Of a DNA stretch of 64,000 nt, positions 34,952 through 43,874 are shown in pieces. The position numbers were made by a program, and so were the translations under genes. This stretch comes from Thermacetogenium phaeum DSM 12270 (GTDB lineage: Bacteria > Bacillota > DSM-12270 > Thermacetogeniales > Thermacetogeniaceae). The stretch lies in contig NC_018870.1 in NCBI RefSeq assembly GCF_000305935.1, positions 141,942 to 205,941 on the forward strand, written 5' to 3'. The notes under the pieces were generated by a model that worked only from the letters and a program-made list of their open reading frames with translations, did no database searches and had not been told where the DNA came from. The first letter of the stretch is position 1, and every line of letters begins with the position of its first letter.

Positions 34952-34973
34952 AATATAAGGGGGTAGACCGGGG

Positions 34974-35651
34974 GTGCATAATTTGGCGATCGACAAGGAT
35001 GAGCTGGTGATGGCCATGGCCAACCTCGAAGAGGAAAGGGTCCTCGATCTGGTGCGAAGGGAGATCGAGGCCGGTAAGAGCGCTTTCTCCATAGTCGAAC
35101 AGTGCAGGCGAGGGGTGGAGGTCGTCGGCAAGAGGTACAGTGAGGGCTCCTATTATCTCTCCGATTTGATTATGTCGGAGGCCATCTTAAAAGAGGTCAT
35201 GGAGATGATCGAGCCCTACTTCCCCCAAAACACCATGGAAACAAACGGCATCAAGGTTGTTATGGGTACAATCGAGGGGGATATTCATGACCTGGGGAAG
35301 AACATCGTCATTTATCTTCTCAAGTCGATAGGCTTTCAGGTTTACGATCTCGGCGTGGACGTTAAGCCGGAAAAATTCATCCACGCCTTGAAAGAAACGG
35401 GTGCCTCCATCCTGGGCGTTTGCGTTCTGCTGACCTTCTGCATCGGCTACGTCAGGAAGCTGGTCGACCTTCTGGAGGAGTGCGGGCTGAGGGACAAGGT
35501 CACCGTTGTTCTGGGAGGCTACCCCGTAGATGCCCTGGTGAAGGAGTACACCGGTGTTGACTACTACGCCAACGACGCTGTGAAAGCGATGGAGATTTTT
35601 CGGGGCTTTATACCCGAAGAGAAAAAGGAAAGTTGGCCGTTTAGGGCTTGA
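34974..35651 (+). CDS. Corrinoid-binding methyltransferase protein (MtaC/MttC-type)
   Basis: A 225-residue protein with an N-terminal four-helix cap (LVRREIEAGKSAFSIVEQCR, YYLSDLIMSEAILKEVM) and a C-terminal B12 domain with the base-off motif GDIHDLGKNIVI (the His is the lower cobalt ligand). It carries a methyl group between a substrate methyltransferase and a methyl-H4folate methyltransferase. It lies 22 bases after the GntR gene. GTG 34974 has AAGGGGGT upstream. The substrate is unknown. Confidence 0.88.
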   Translation: MHNLAIDKDELVMAMANLEEERVLDLVRREIEAGKSAFSIVEQCRRGVEVVGKRYSEGSYYLSDLIMSEAILKEVMEMIEPYFPQNTMETNGIKVVMGTIEGDIHDLGKNIVIYLLKSIGFQVYDLGVDVKPEKFIHALKETGASILGVCVLLTFCIGYVRKLVDLLEECGLRDKVTVVLGGYPVDALVKEYTGVDYYANDAVKAMEIFRGFIPEEKKESWPFRA

Positions 35652-36066
35652 GGCCGGTATGCTATCCGGTATCCGGTTCCGGCCGCTACTTAACGAACAA
35701 GAAGGAGTAAGGGAGTAAGAGGGAGATAAATGGATGTTTCTGGAGAAATTATCTTGATTTTAATATTTGTATATACATAAGTATAATAATATAATTTTAC
35801 ATATAGGACAATCCGTCGACGCCGGCGGCACTGGGAGAGGAACAAAGGCAAAAGAATCATTACCGGTATCCTTGGATTGCGCGGTGGAATAACAGAGCTG
35901 CCCGGCCCTCAATTGTTACTCTCTTCTGAGCGCTTTTTATGCTGTCGTTATGGTAAACATGTAAAGTATGACTTGAAAAGTATATAGAAGGATTTGTGTT
36001 CGGGCCGGGCGGAAATTTTTTGCGTGGAAAACTGCCGGTAACACGGCCGTGAGGGGGTTGAAACTC
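35652..36066 (+). other. AT-rich intergenic region
   Basis: The stretch around 35755-35810 (TTAATATTTGTATATACATA and on) is strikingly AT-rich amid GC-rich DNA and could carry a promoter for the methyltransferase gene. No gene, riboswitch or strong terminator was recognised. Confidence 0.35.
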
Positions 36067-36855
36067 TTGTTAATCATCGGGGAGAAGCTCAACAGCACGA
36101 TTCCTAAAGTGCGGGAGGCCATTTGCAACAAGGATAAGGAGTACATCCAGGAGCTCGCCCGGAAGCAGGTGGAGGCTGGCGCCGACTACCTGGACGTAAA
36201 CACCGCAATGGAGAATGAAGTGGAGGACATGCAGTGGGTTGTGGAGTGCATCCAGGAGGTTGTGGACGCACCGCTGTGCATCGACAGCACGAATCCGGCT
36301 GCCGTCAAAAGGGGGCTGGAGGTGTGCAAGACCCGGCCGATGATCAACTCCATCACCATGGAGAGGGACCGCCTGGAGGGCATTCTGCCGCTGGCAGTGG
36401 AATACAAATGCCCTCTGATAGCTTTAACCTCCGACGAAAAGGGCATACCCAAAACTGTTGACGAAAGGATGCGGATCACGGAACAGCTGGTAGAGGTGCT
36501 CGTGAAAAACAATTACAACCTGGAAGACCTCTACGTCGACCCGCTGGTGCTGCCGCTTGCCGTCAACAGCAGCAACGCTTCCATCTTTTTTCAGAGCCTG
36601 ACCGGGATCAAAGAAAAATTCCACCTGAAAACAGTTTCCGGCCTCAGCAACGTCTCCCATTCCCTCCCGCTGAGGCGGCTCATCAACAGGTACTTTCTGG
36701 TGATCTGCATGAGCTGCGGCATGGACGCCGCCATTCTGGATCCCCTCGACAAGAAAATCATGACGGCGGTTACGGCGGCCGACCTGCTGCTGGATAAGGA
36801 CCGCTTTGCCCGGAAGTATCTCCAGGCGTACCGGGCGGGAGCGCTGGAGGATTAA
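36067..36855 (+). CDS. Methyl-tetrahydrofolate:corrinoid methyltransferase
   Basis: A 262-residue pterin-binding (DHPS-like TIM barrel) enzyme: IIGEKLNSTIPKVREAI, GADYLDVNTAMENEVEDMQW, LCIDSTNPAAVKRGLE and a C-terminal GLSNVSHSLPLRRLIN. These match the AcsE/MtvA-type methyltransferases. It moves the methyl group between the corrinoid protein and H4folate. The start is taken as TTG 36067, with GAGGGGGT nine bases upstream, giving MLIIGEK; a GTG 18 bases further up is in frame. Confidence 0.88.
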   Translation: MLIIGEKLNSTIPKVREAICNKDKEYIQELARKQVEAGADYLDVNTAMENEVEDMQWVVECIQEVVDAPLCIDSTNPAAVKRGLEVCKTRPMINSITMERDRLEGILPLAVEYKCPLIALTSDEKGIPKTVDERMRITEQLVEVLVKNNYNLEDLYVDPLVLPLAVNSSNASIFFQSLTGIKEKFHLKTVSGLSNVSHSLPLRRLINRYFLVICMSCGMDAAILDPLDKKIMTAVTAADLLLDKDRFARKYLQAYRAGALED

Positions 36856-36904
36856 AAGAAAAGGCCGGGATTGAACGGACTGCGCGGCGCTCTCGTGCGC
36901 ACGA

Positions 36905-36939
36905 AACAGGGGTAGGCTTGTTAAAAGCCTGCCCCTGTT
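36905..36939 (+). terminator. Hairpin after methyltransferase gene
   Basis: AACAGGGGTAGGCTT pairs with AAGCCTGCCCCTGTT over 15 positions with one G-T pair. It lacks a long T-run (AACTGTTTG follows). The following GC-rich gap to 37144 has no gene. Confidence 0.65.
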
Positions 36940-37144
36940 AACTGTTTGCGGCGGTTATGGAATCGGGGGGGACCGGCGGTAAGCCTGCAGCCGGTATCGG
37001 TTGCCCCGTATTTAAATCCGGTTCGGTAGGCCGGTACGGTGCCTGGAAAAATGGATCCCCCGTGCCGCCGCTGCCGCTTTCCGATCTTACCCGGCAAGGG
37101 CAGGGCGCCGGGGAAAGGGAGCTGCGCCCGGCGTTCTCACGGCC

Positions 37145-38218
37145 TCACAGCACCACGATCAGCCCGCTCTCGTGATCGTAGTCAACCTTCGCTCCCATGT
37201 TCTCCATGACGAAGCGCAGGGGCACCAGTGTGCGGCCCTTCTCGATGACGGCGGGCACGTCCAGTTTGACGTTTCTGCCGTTGACTGTGGCGTTGAGGCT
37301 GCCGATGGTGAGGGTGATGTTGACGTCCCCGTTGACGATGGTCACCTGTTTGTTTTTCCCGTTCCACTCGACGTTACCACCCAGGGCCTCGGCGAGCCCC
37401 CGCACGGGTACCAGCGTCCGGCCATTTCTGATCACCGGCTCGACACCGCCGAAGTCGGGACGCTTCCCGCGCACGTAGACCCTGATCTTCTTCTCCCACT
37501 TTTCCCTGTAGAGGTGCTTCAGGTGCTTGTAGACCTCCTCGCTGTCCGGAGCAGTCTCGGCTGCCAGTTCCAGCGCCCCGGCAGCCCTCCGGTAGCAGCC
37601 CATGAGGGAGTAGATCCGGGCGGCGTCCTGGTAGATGTTCAGCCGCACCCGGTTGTTCATCTCGTACCGGTAGGTCAGGCGCACCAGTTCGTCGGTGAGG
37701 AGCACCAGGGCCTCTGCGGCCTTCTCTTTTTCGGCGAGGATCTCTTGGTACCTCCAGGTGAAGTGATAGAGCTTCCTCACCACGGCGGAAAGCCGGGCGG
37801 CGTTTTTCTCTCCGGTACCTTCTATCTGCCGCACCAGGGCGGCGAAGTTCGTCCCGTAAACCTTCCCCCCGACGGTTTCCTTTATGGCCTCATCCAGATA
37901 AATCGCCTGGGCGACGGCCTTTTCCAGGCCCCTCTGCTCCGGCTCCGGCCCGCCCTCTTCATCGGGGTTGCCGGCTATATCCGGCGCCGGGTGCTCTTCT
38001 TCCAGAGCGGACAGGGGGCGCCTGGTTTCCGGACCGGCGTCTCTCAGGGTGACTTCCAGTTCATCCTCGTCCATTTCCTCCAGCAGGTCGACGTCCAGTT
38101 CCTTATTGACGTTCCCGTAGGCCTTCCCTCCGTCCGGTGGGGCAGCGGCCGCCCCGGTGAGGCACAGGGAAAGCACCAGAATCAGGGATAGCGTTACGGA
38201 AATGACCTTTCTTTTCAA
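37145..38218 (-). CDS. Secreted stalk-domain (copper-amine-oxidase-like) protein
   Basis: A 357-residue exported protein. A signal peptide (MKRKVISVTLSLILVLSLCL...AAAA) is followed by an acidic, low-complexity region and a helical repeat-like region (residues 100-235). Two copper-amine-oxidase N-terminal-like repeats close it: RNGRTLVPVRGLAEALGGNV near 265 and EKGRTLVPLRFVMENMGAKV near 325. The stalk domain binds envelope polymers or surfaces in clostridia, with no oxidase activity. It is the third gene of a minus-strand set with 38539 and 39096, though a 320-base gap with no gene separates it. Confidence 0.85.
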   Translation of the reverse strand: MKRKVISVTLSLILVLSLCLTGAAAAPPDGGKAYGNVNKELDVDLLEEMDEDELEVTLRDAGPETRRPLSALEEEHPAPDIAGNPDEEGGPEPEQRGLEKAVAQAIYLDEAIKETVGGKVYGTNFAALVRQIEGTGEKNAARLSAVVRKLYHFTWRYQEILAEKEKAAEALVLLTDELVRLTYRYEMNNRVRLNIYQDAARIYSLMGCYRRAAGALELAAETAPDSEEVYKHLKHLYREKWEKKIRVYVRGKRPDFGGVEPVIRNGRTLVPVRGLAEALGGNVEWNGKNKQVTIVNGDVNITLTIGSLNATVNGRNVKLDVPAVIEKGRTLVPLRFVMENMGAKVDYDHESGLIVVL

Positions 38219-38538
38219 GAGATAAACCTCCTTCCTTTTACTTCCGGCTGCCGGCCTTCCCCAGGGGAGTGACCCGGCAGCTCCGTTATGGGCACTCTTC
38301 TACTCCATAAGCGCCTTCTGCTCCGACAGGGGAGGGAAGCTTCCGGACGGGTCAGAAGCCCGCCATTTGGAGCGCTGAGCCTGCTCATGAGAGGTCTTCC
38401 GGCCTTTATTGCTCCGCGTATTACCGGAACGGCAGGTATGCTGCCCGGAGCGCTCCGGTCAAGAAAGGGACCGGGCTGATCGCGCCTGCTCCGGGGGGAA
38501 GGCTGAAGCCGCCAGCGAGGTGTCCCCCGGGCGTTTCT

Positions 38539-39093
38539 TCAGGCGCTTTTCAGCGTTTTTTCCAGCTCCTCCAGCTGCCGGAGGGTCCCCTTCAGCACGG
38601 CGTTTCTCTGCTGCTGGATGTTTATGATCCTGTCCATTTCCCTAATGCAGCCCTCGGCGTTCCGCATTTTTTTGTGCGACCGCAGCCGGGACATCACCTG
38701 CCCGACGGACAGTTCTTCCGAACTGAGGGAGGTTCTGCTCTGCCGGAGCAGGGCGGTTGCCTGCCTGATGCACTCCATCTGTTCTTGAGTGAGGGGGGTT
38801 CCCTGCAGGCGCAGCTGCTGGATTTCCCTTTTTACGTCTAGGCTCTTTTGCCTGACCTGGGCCTTGAGGCGGTTCGTCTCCCCTTCATTGTGGATAATGC
38901 TTCCGATCCTCTTCGGCGTCGTCTGGCAGAATGATTGCCACCAGCTTTTGCCGTTGGAGGTGTTCTGGGACTGGACCTGCTTTTGGTTCTTCTCCCCGGC
39001 CCTGACGGCAAAGCCGTGCCCCGCATAGGCAGTTCCTGCCCCTACCAGAACGGCGGCGGCGAGCAGAAGCGGGATGAACTTCTTTCTGAGCAC
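38539..39093 (-). CDS. Secreted helical protein, unknown
   Basis: A 184-residue protein with an N-terminal signal peptide (RKKFIPLLLAAAVLVGAGTAYA) and a mainly alpha-helical, probably coiled body (LKAQVRQKSLDVKREIQQLR, ECIRQATALLRQSRTSLSSE). No domain is recognised. It begins 2 bases after the lipoprotein gene stop, so it is co-transcribed with it. It probably acts on the outer face of the membrane. Confidence 0.65.
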   Translation of the reverse strand: MLRKKFIPLLLAAAVLVGAGTAYAGHGFAVRAGEKNQKQVQSQNTSNGKSWWQSFCQTTPKRIGSIIHNEGETNRLKAQVRQKSLDVKREIQQLRLQGTPLTQEQMECIRQATALLRQSRTSLSSEELSVGQVMSRLRSHKKMRNAEGCIREMDRIINIQQQRNAVLKGTLRQLEELEKTLKSA

Positions 39094-39095
39094 TT

Positions 39096-39458
39096 TTACC
39101 CCTCCTCCAGTTCTCCGGTGTCCACGGCATCCAGGGCGTCCAGCGCCCTGATCAGGGCGTCCAGTTCCCGGTCGACCTCCTTCAGCATCTCGTCGGCCTC
39201 CTCACCCGATCCCCTGTTGTTGCTTTTGATGACGATTTCCTCTTGCTTTTCCTCTTTCTTCTCCGCAGCCCCGCCGGGGTTATCCGCTGCCCCCGGGCTC
39301 CCCGCGCTCTCGTCCGTCTGCACCGCTGACGGGGGGCTGCCGCCGGGGCCGGCATCATCCCCCCGCAGCCCGCAAGCAGCGCCCGAAACCAGCAGGCAGG
39401 CGAGGGCAATTCCCGGCAGGAATTTCAGGAATTTATTCCAATAAACTCTCTCGCTCAA
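39096..39458 (-). CDS. Small lipoprotein, unknown
   Basis: A 120-residue predicted lipoprotein: hydrophobic N-terminus and lipobox VSGAAC near residue 29. It is followed by a Gly/Pro/Ser-rich linker, then an acidic helix (ADEMLKEVDRELDALIRALD). The start is TTG 39458 with GAGGTGAT upstream. It is first in an operon with the helical secreted protein and has a clear promoter at 39544-39573. Function unknown. Confidence 0.6.
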   Translation of the reverse strand: MSERVYWNKFLKFLPGIALACLLVSGAACGLRGDDAGPGGSPPSAVQTDESAGSPGAADNPGGAAEKKEEKQEEIVIKSNNRGSGEEADEMLKEVDRELDALIRALDALDAVDTGELEEG

Positions 39459-39543
39459 AGGGCATCACCTCGTCGGAGGCGCCTTAACCTCTCATATGCG
39501 ATCCCCCCTTTCCGAGGGGATCGTAATTGAGGATCGTCAACAG

Positions 39544-39573
39544 CTTATATGAAAAATGTAAAGAGAATGTCAA
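39544..39573 (-). promoter_or_regulatory. Sigma-A promoter of the secreted-protein operon
   Basis: On the minus strand TTGACA (39573-39568), an 18-base spacer and TATAAG (39549-39544). A GATCCCC/GGGGATC hairpin lies in the leader (about 39500-39523). The 39574-39856 part holds no supported gene. Confidence 0.6.
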
Positions 39574-39856
39574 TTCTTACCGGACCGGCGCAGCTCGGGC
39601 ACGGCAGCAGCCGTTTTTTTGAAGCCGGAACGCCGCCTCCGGAGCTGCCCGGCCGGCCGGTGACGCTCCGGACGGACCTCTTGACCGCCGCCGGCAGGCC
39701 TCCGTTTGTCTGCCCCGGCACCTGCGGGACTTGCGAACGCAAGGCCTTCCGTCCGGGCGACCATTTTGGGAAAGGGGTAAGCGTCCCTGCCCGCTTCGGC
39801 GTGCCCGGTGCCGGCAAGACGGCAGCCCCAAAGCTCCGCGGCCGGTATCTCCTGCC

Positions 39857-41278
39857 TTAAGTCTCAATCCCGGGCAGCTCGACGGAGATTTCCGTCCCCC
39901 GTCCCGGTTCGCTCCAGGCAGAGACTCTTCCCCCGTGCAGCTCCGCCAGCTCTTTGACGATGGCCAGGCCGAGGCCGCTGCCCCCTGCGGAAGCGTCCCC
40001 GGCTCTCGACCCGCGCTGGAACTTTTCGAAAATGCGCTGAAGTTCCTCCTGGGGGATGCCGGTTCCGTTGTCCCGCACGGTGAGCACCACCTGGCCCCCC
40101 TGGCGGCTGATGATGACCAGGATCTCCCCATCTTCGCCGGTGTACTTCACGGCGTTGCTGAGCAGGTTGAGGAGTATCTGGCGGAGGCGGTCGCGGTCCC
40201 CCGACACCATTACCCGACCGGAGCCTGGATGGGGTTCGACCGCGATCTTCCTCCTTCCGGCCAGGAGCCGAAACTCCGCCGCGGCCTCCCCGGCCACCTC
40301 CAGGAGGTCCACCGGGGAGCGCCGCAGGCGGATGCTTCCCGCCCGGAGCCTGGCCAGTTCCAGCAGGTCGCTGACGAGCCTGGTGAGCCGCTCGCTCTCC
40401 GCCCCGGCCAGCCGCAGGTACTTCTTCTGTTCCTCCGGGGGGATGATCCCGTCCAGGATGGCCTGGATGAAGCCCCTGATGGAGGTGAGGGGGGTGCGCA
40501 GCTCGTGGGAGATGGTGGCGATAAACTCCTGGCGCGACCGCTCCAGATCCCGGAGCCTCTTTCTCATGAAGTCGAAGGAGGCGGCAAGCTGCCCGATCTC
40601 GTCATCCCCCGATGCCCGGATTTCCTTGTCGAAGTCCCCCTGCGCCAGAGCTGCGGCCGCCTCCGTGATCTCCACTACCGGTCTGGAGAGGCGGCGGGAG
40701 GTCAGATAGATCACCGCTCCCCCCGCCAGCAGGGCGAAGAGGGCGGCGCCCCAGATGATGCCGTAAACCCGGAAGAGCGTCCTGTTGACCTGATCGATGG
40801 GGGAGAAGAGGAGCACCATCCCGGACACCTCGCCTCCGCTCTTCACCGGCATTCCCACGAACACCACGTAGGTGTTGAGGCCGGGAGAGAAGTGCTTCTT
40901 TCTGATTACCGTCTCCCCTGCCAGGATCCTCTTGGCGTCGGCCAAAAGAGGGGCTTCCTTGACCCCCCTTCCCCCTTCGGCGCTGAGAAGCTTCCGGGCG
41001 CTGTCGCCCTGGTAAATAAAAAGGCGCGCTCCGGTGGCGGCGCCGAGGGCATCCACCATCTGGTTGAGTTCGCCGCGGGTGATCCGGCCGGCGCTGCAGG
41101 AGAGAACCCCGGCTGCCGCCTCCCTCCCGGCGGCCAGGAGCTGCTGCTGCTCTTGCCGGAAGATGAAGTCGTTGAAGAAGCGGGTAAGCATGACCGCCAG
41201 CACCCCGACGATCAGGACGACGATGGTGAGATAGGTAAAGAGCAGCTTCTGAAAGATGCTCCTGGACAACTGCAACAC
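39857..41278 (-). CDS. Sensor histidine kinase
   Basis: A 473-residue membrane kinase. Two transmembrane spans (about 13-35 and 165-190) enclose an extracytoplasmic sensor domain. A HAMP segment follows, then the HisKA motif FIATISHELRTPLTSIRGF (His about 255) and the ATPase motifs VRDNGTGIPQEELQRIFEKF and GSGLGLAIVKELAELHGG. It pairs with the response regulator at 41421. Signal unknown, but envelope genes lie close by downstream. Confidence 0.9.
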   Translation of the reverse strand: MLQLSRSIFQKLLFTYLTIVVLIVGVLAVMLTRFFNDFIFRQEQQQLLAAGREAAAGVLSCSAGRITRGELNQMVDALGAATGARLFIYQGDSARKLLSAEGGRGVKEAPLLADAKRILAGETVIRKKHFSPGLNTYVVFVGMPVKSGGEVSGMVLLFSPIDQVNRTLFRVYGIIWGAALFALLAGGAVIYLTSRRLSRPVVEITEAAAALAQGDFDKEIRASGDDEIGQLAASFDFMRKRLRDLERSRQEFIATISHELRTPLTSIRGFIQAILDGIIPPEEQKKYLRLAGAESERLTRLVSDLLELARLRAGSIRLRRSPVDLLEVAGEAAAEFRLLAGRRKIAVEPHPGSGRVMVSGDRDRLRQILLNLLSNAVKYTGEDGEILVIISRQGGQVVLTVRDNGTGIPQEELQRIFEKFQRGSRAGDASAGGSGLGLAIVKELAELHGGRVSAWSEPGRGTEISVELPGIET

Positions 41279-41420
41279 TCCTGTTCGGTTTCAGGAATTG
41301 CCGGAGTTGAACCCGGCGGCAGCAGCGTTAAAAGGAAGTGCCTTCATAATCGGCCTTGGCGGCGGGCTTTTCCTCAGAAGCCGCTTTGCCATTATTCGCC
41401 GCCGGCAATCGACAGGGGCT

Positions 41421-42101
41421 TTAAGCCTCGAACTTGTAGCCGATGCCGTAGATCGTCCGGATCCGCCAACCGGCAGGGGGCTTCAGCTTTTCCCGCAGCT
41501 TTTTCACGTGCATGTCCACGGTGCGGGTCGTCCCGGGGTAGTCGTACCCCCAGACCTCTTCCAGGATCCTGTCCCTGGAGAGGACGATATTTTTATTGCG
41601 GATCATGAACTCCAGCAGCTGGAACTCCTTCGGCGTCAGCACCACCTGCTTCCCGCCGCAGGTCACTTCATAGCTCCTGCTGTTGAGGCGCAGGTTCCCG
41701 GCGGTGAAAACGCTTCCCGCAGAGCCGTCGCCGCTCACTTTCCTCAGGCGTGCCCGCACCCGGGCGGCCACCTCCCCGGGGTCGAAGGGCTTGACCACGT
41801 AGTCGTCCGCTCCCAGGTCGAGGCCGGCGATCTTGTCCTCACTGGCGTCCCTGGCGGTGAGCATGATGATGGGCACGTCGCTCTCCTGCCTGATCAGGCG
41901 GCAGACCTCCCAGCCGCTGATCACCGGCAGCATGAGGTCGAGGATGACCAGATCAGGTTTGCCCTTCCGAAAGGCCTCCAGGGCGGCGCTCCCGTCGTGG
42001 GCAAAGAAGAGGCTGTACCCCTCCCGGCGCAGGTAGAGCTCCAAAAGGGCGCAGATATTCCGGTCGTCGTCAACGATGAGGATCTTTTCCTTTCTTTCCA
42101 T
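41421..42101 (-). CDS. OmpR/PhoB-family response regulator
   Basis: A 226-residue two-domain regulator. The receiver has the acid pair IVDDDRN, phospho-acceptor VILDLMLPVISGW and the switch Lys in KPFDPGE. The winged-helix DNA-binding domain follows with LTPKEFQLLEFMIRNKN and VDMHVKKLREKL. The start is ATG 42101, with GGGGCGGGAA upstream. It is transcribed before the kinase, with a 142-base spacer lacking any other gene. Confidence 0.9.
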   Translation of the reverse strand: MERKEKILIVDDDRNICALLELYLRREGYSLFFAHDGSAALEAFRKGKPDLVILDLMLPVISGWEVCRLIRQESDVPIIMLTARDASEDKIAGLDLGADDYVVKPFDPGEVAARVRARLRKVSGDGSAGSVFTAGNLRLNSRSYEVTCGGKQVVLTPKEFQLLEFMIRNKNIVLSRDRILEEVWGYDYPGTTRTVDMHVKKLREKLKPPAGWRIRTIYGIGYKFEA

Positions 42102-42779
42102 CTGTTCCCGCCCCTTTCTCCGCCAGCAGGTCTCCGATGGGCTGTGGTTGGCTTTCAACAGTTCGCCTCAACGGTTTGCTCTCAAGGACGCCGGCCGAAA
42201 GCCGGCCGTTCTCGCACTTCCGTCGGGCAGAGCCGGGTGAGGCCCGGCGCATTTCCGCCGGCGTTCGGCCGGGTCGCCGATCGACAGAGGGAATTTGCCG
42301 GGAGAACGGCTGCTCCGCCGGCGGGCAACTGCCGCCGGGAGGACCGTCCGGCCGGTCGGGAAAGGCAGCGCCGGCAGGTGTGCCTGCGGTAGGGCCGCCT
42401 CCTCCGCCGGCCTTTCACCGGCAGAGAGCCTTTAAGGAATAATTCGCAGCTAAGAGGCCGTTCTCCTTTCTTTCTTTTTACTTGCCTTGTCCTTCATCCG
42501 GCGGCACCGTTCCCCCTCCTCTCCGTGGGAGCGAAGCCCTCGGCGGCGTCAACCCCACACCCCCTCCGGCCCGCCGGGAGGGGCGGCGGATGGTGGGCGT
42601 AGGAACACCTCCCGGTCAGCCCCCCTACCTGCAATGTGCATCGGTTAATTGTGGTAGAATAACAGAGAGCAGTCCCGCTACCGGGCGGAAGCCGGGCGGC
42701 GGGAGATGCCGCTCCGGGAGGCCGGAGGCCTTAATAAAGCGATGCGAAACAGGATCTTACGGGATATGGATACGGGACG
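42102..42779 (+). other. GC-rich intergenic region
   Basis: No supported gene. It holds several GCCGGC-type short palindromes and a possible -10 element TAGAAT near 42655, upstream of the terpene-synthase-like gene. Confidence 0.4.
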
Positions 42780-43874
42780 GTGAAAGGAATGGCGAGCGAT
42801 CGGCACCGCCGCAGCAGCCTGGCGGAGGAGGCGAAGAAGATCGCCCTGCTTACCCGTTTCGTCACCCGGGTTTTCCCGGGGGTGGAAAGGGAATTGGGGC
42901 GCTGGCGCCGCTTTCTCGACCGGGCGGGGGATGAAGAGCTGCGCTCGCAGGGGCTGGCCAGCATCGAAAAGAAGAAGTTTCACTGCCTGGGCGGAGCTGT
43001 CTATGCCCTGATGGAGGGGGCGCACAGGGACACCTTAAGATTCATCGTGGCCTTTCAGACCATCAGCGATTACCTGGACAACCTCTGCGACCGCACCGGC
43101 TGCCTGGAGGCAGCGGCCTTCCGCAGGTTGCACAGGGCGTTTACGGACGCCCTCGAACCGGAGGGTGGAACCTCCGGCTACTACGACCTCTTTCCCTTCA
43201 AGGATGACGGGGGCTATCTGGATGCCCTGGTGGCCGAATGCCGCCGGGTGCTGAGGCGGCTTCCCTCTTACCCCGTCGTCAAGGATGCCGCCCTGCGCCT
43301 GGCGTCACTCTACTGCGACCTGCAGACCTACAAGCACACCCACGCCGCGCTGCGGGAGAAGTACCTGGAGGAATGGTTTGCCGCCCACCGGGACGGCTGC
43401 GGCGACCTGGACTGGTGGGAGTTTGCGGCGGCTACCGGTTCCACCCTGGGCATCTTCGCTCTGGTGGCCGCTGCCGGCAGGGAGGGTCTCGACCCGGCGG
43501 CGGCCGGGGAAATAGCCGCCGGCTACTTTCCCTGGATCTGCGGGCTGCACATCCTGCTGGACTATCTGATTGACCAGGAGGAGGACCGGCGGGAAGGTGA
43601 CCTCAACTTCGTCTTCTACTACCCGGATGCCGAAAGGGGTGTGCAGCGCCTCTCCTTCTTCCTCCGGAACGCCCTGGAGCGGGCATCCGGGCTCCCCGAC
43701 CCCCTCTTCCACGTAACGGTGGTGCGGGGGCTTCCGGCCTTTTACCTTTCCGACCCCAAAGTACGGGACCAGGGGCTGGAAGAGGCCGCCTACAGGATCC
43801 TGGAGGCGGGAGGGGAGGAGGCCCTGCGGCTGTACCGCGCCTGCTGCGGCCTGCGCCGGCAGGGGAAGATCTAG
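42780..43874 (+). CDS. DUF2600-type tetraprenyl-beta-curcumene synthase-like protein
   Basis: A 364-residue protein of the YtpB/DUF2600 family: FPGVERELGRWRRFLDRAGD, FIVAFQTISDYLDNLCDR (the DYLDN acidic site is at about residue 100), YKHTHAALREKYLEEW and LHILLDYLIDQEEDRREGDL (second acidic site). In Bacillus this family cyclises tetraprenyl (C35) diphosphate to tetraprenyl-beta-curcumene. It is convergent with, and overlaps by 4 bases, a polyprenyl diphosphate synthase that could supply the substrate. GTG 42780 is used, but ATG 42789 is possible. Confidence 0.85.
   Translation: MKGMASDRHRRSSLAEEAKKIALLTRFVTRVFPGVERELGRWRRFLDRAGDEELRSQGLASIEKKKFHCLGGAVYALMEGAHRDTLRFIVAFQTISDYLDNLCDRTGCLEAAAFRRLHRAFTDALEPEGGTSGYYDLFPFKDDGGYLDALVAECRRVLRRLPSYPVVKDAALRLASLYCDLQTYKHTHAALREKYLEEWFAAHRDGCGDLDWWEFAAATGSTLGIFALVAAAGREGLDPAAAGEIAAGYFPWICGLHILLDYLIDQEEDRREGDLNFVFYYPDAERGVQRLSFFLRNALERASGLPDPLFHVTVVRGLPAFYLSDPKVRDQGLEEAAYRILEAGGEEALRLYRACCGLRRQGKI

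Noticed and set aside
37172-38191. A 339-codon plus-strand frame
   Set aside because: Antisense to the stalk-domain protein, which has a signal peptide and two clear repeats.
39731-41608. A 625-codon open frame on the plus strand
   Set aside because: It lies opposite the sensor kinase, which has all its motifs on the minus strand. High GC removes stops from the antisense frame; the translation is Gly/Pro/Arg/His-rich with no domain.
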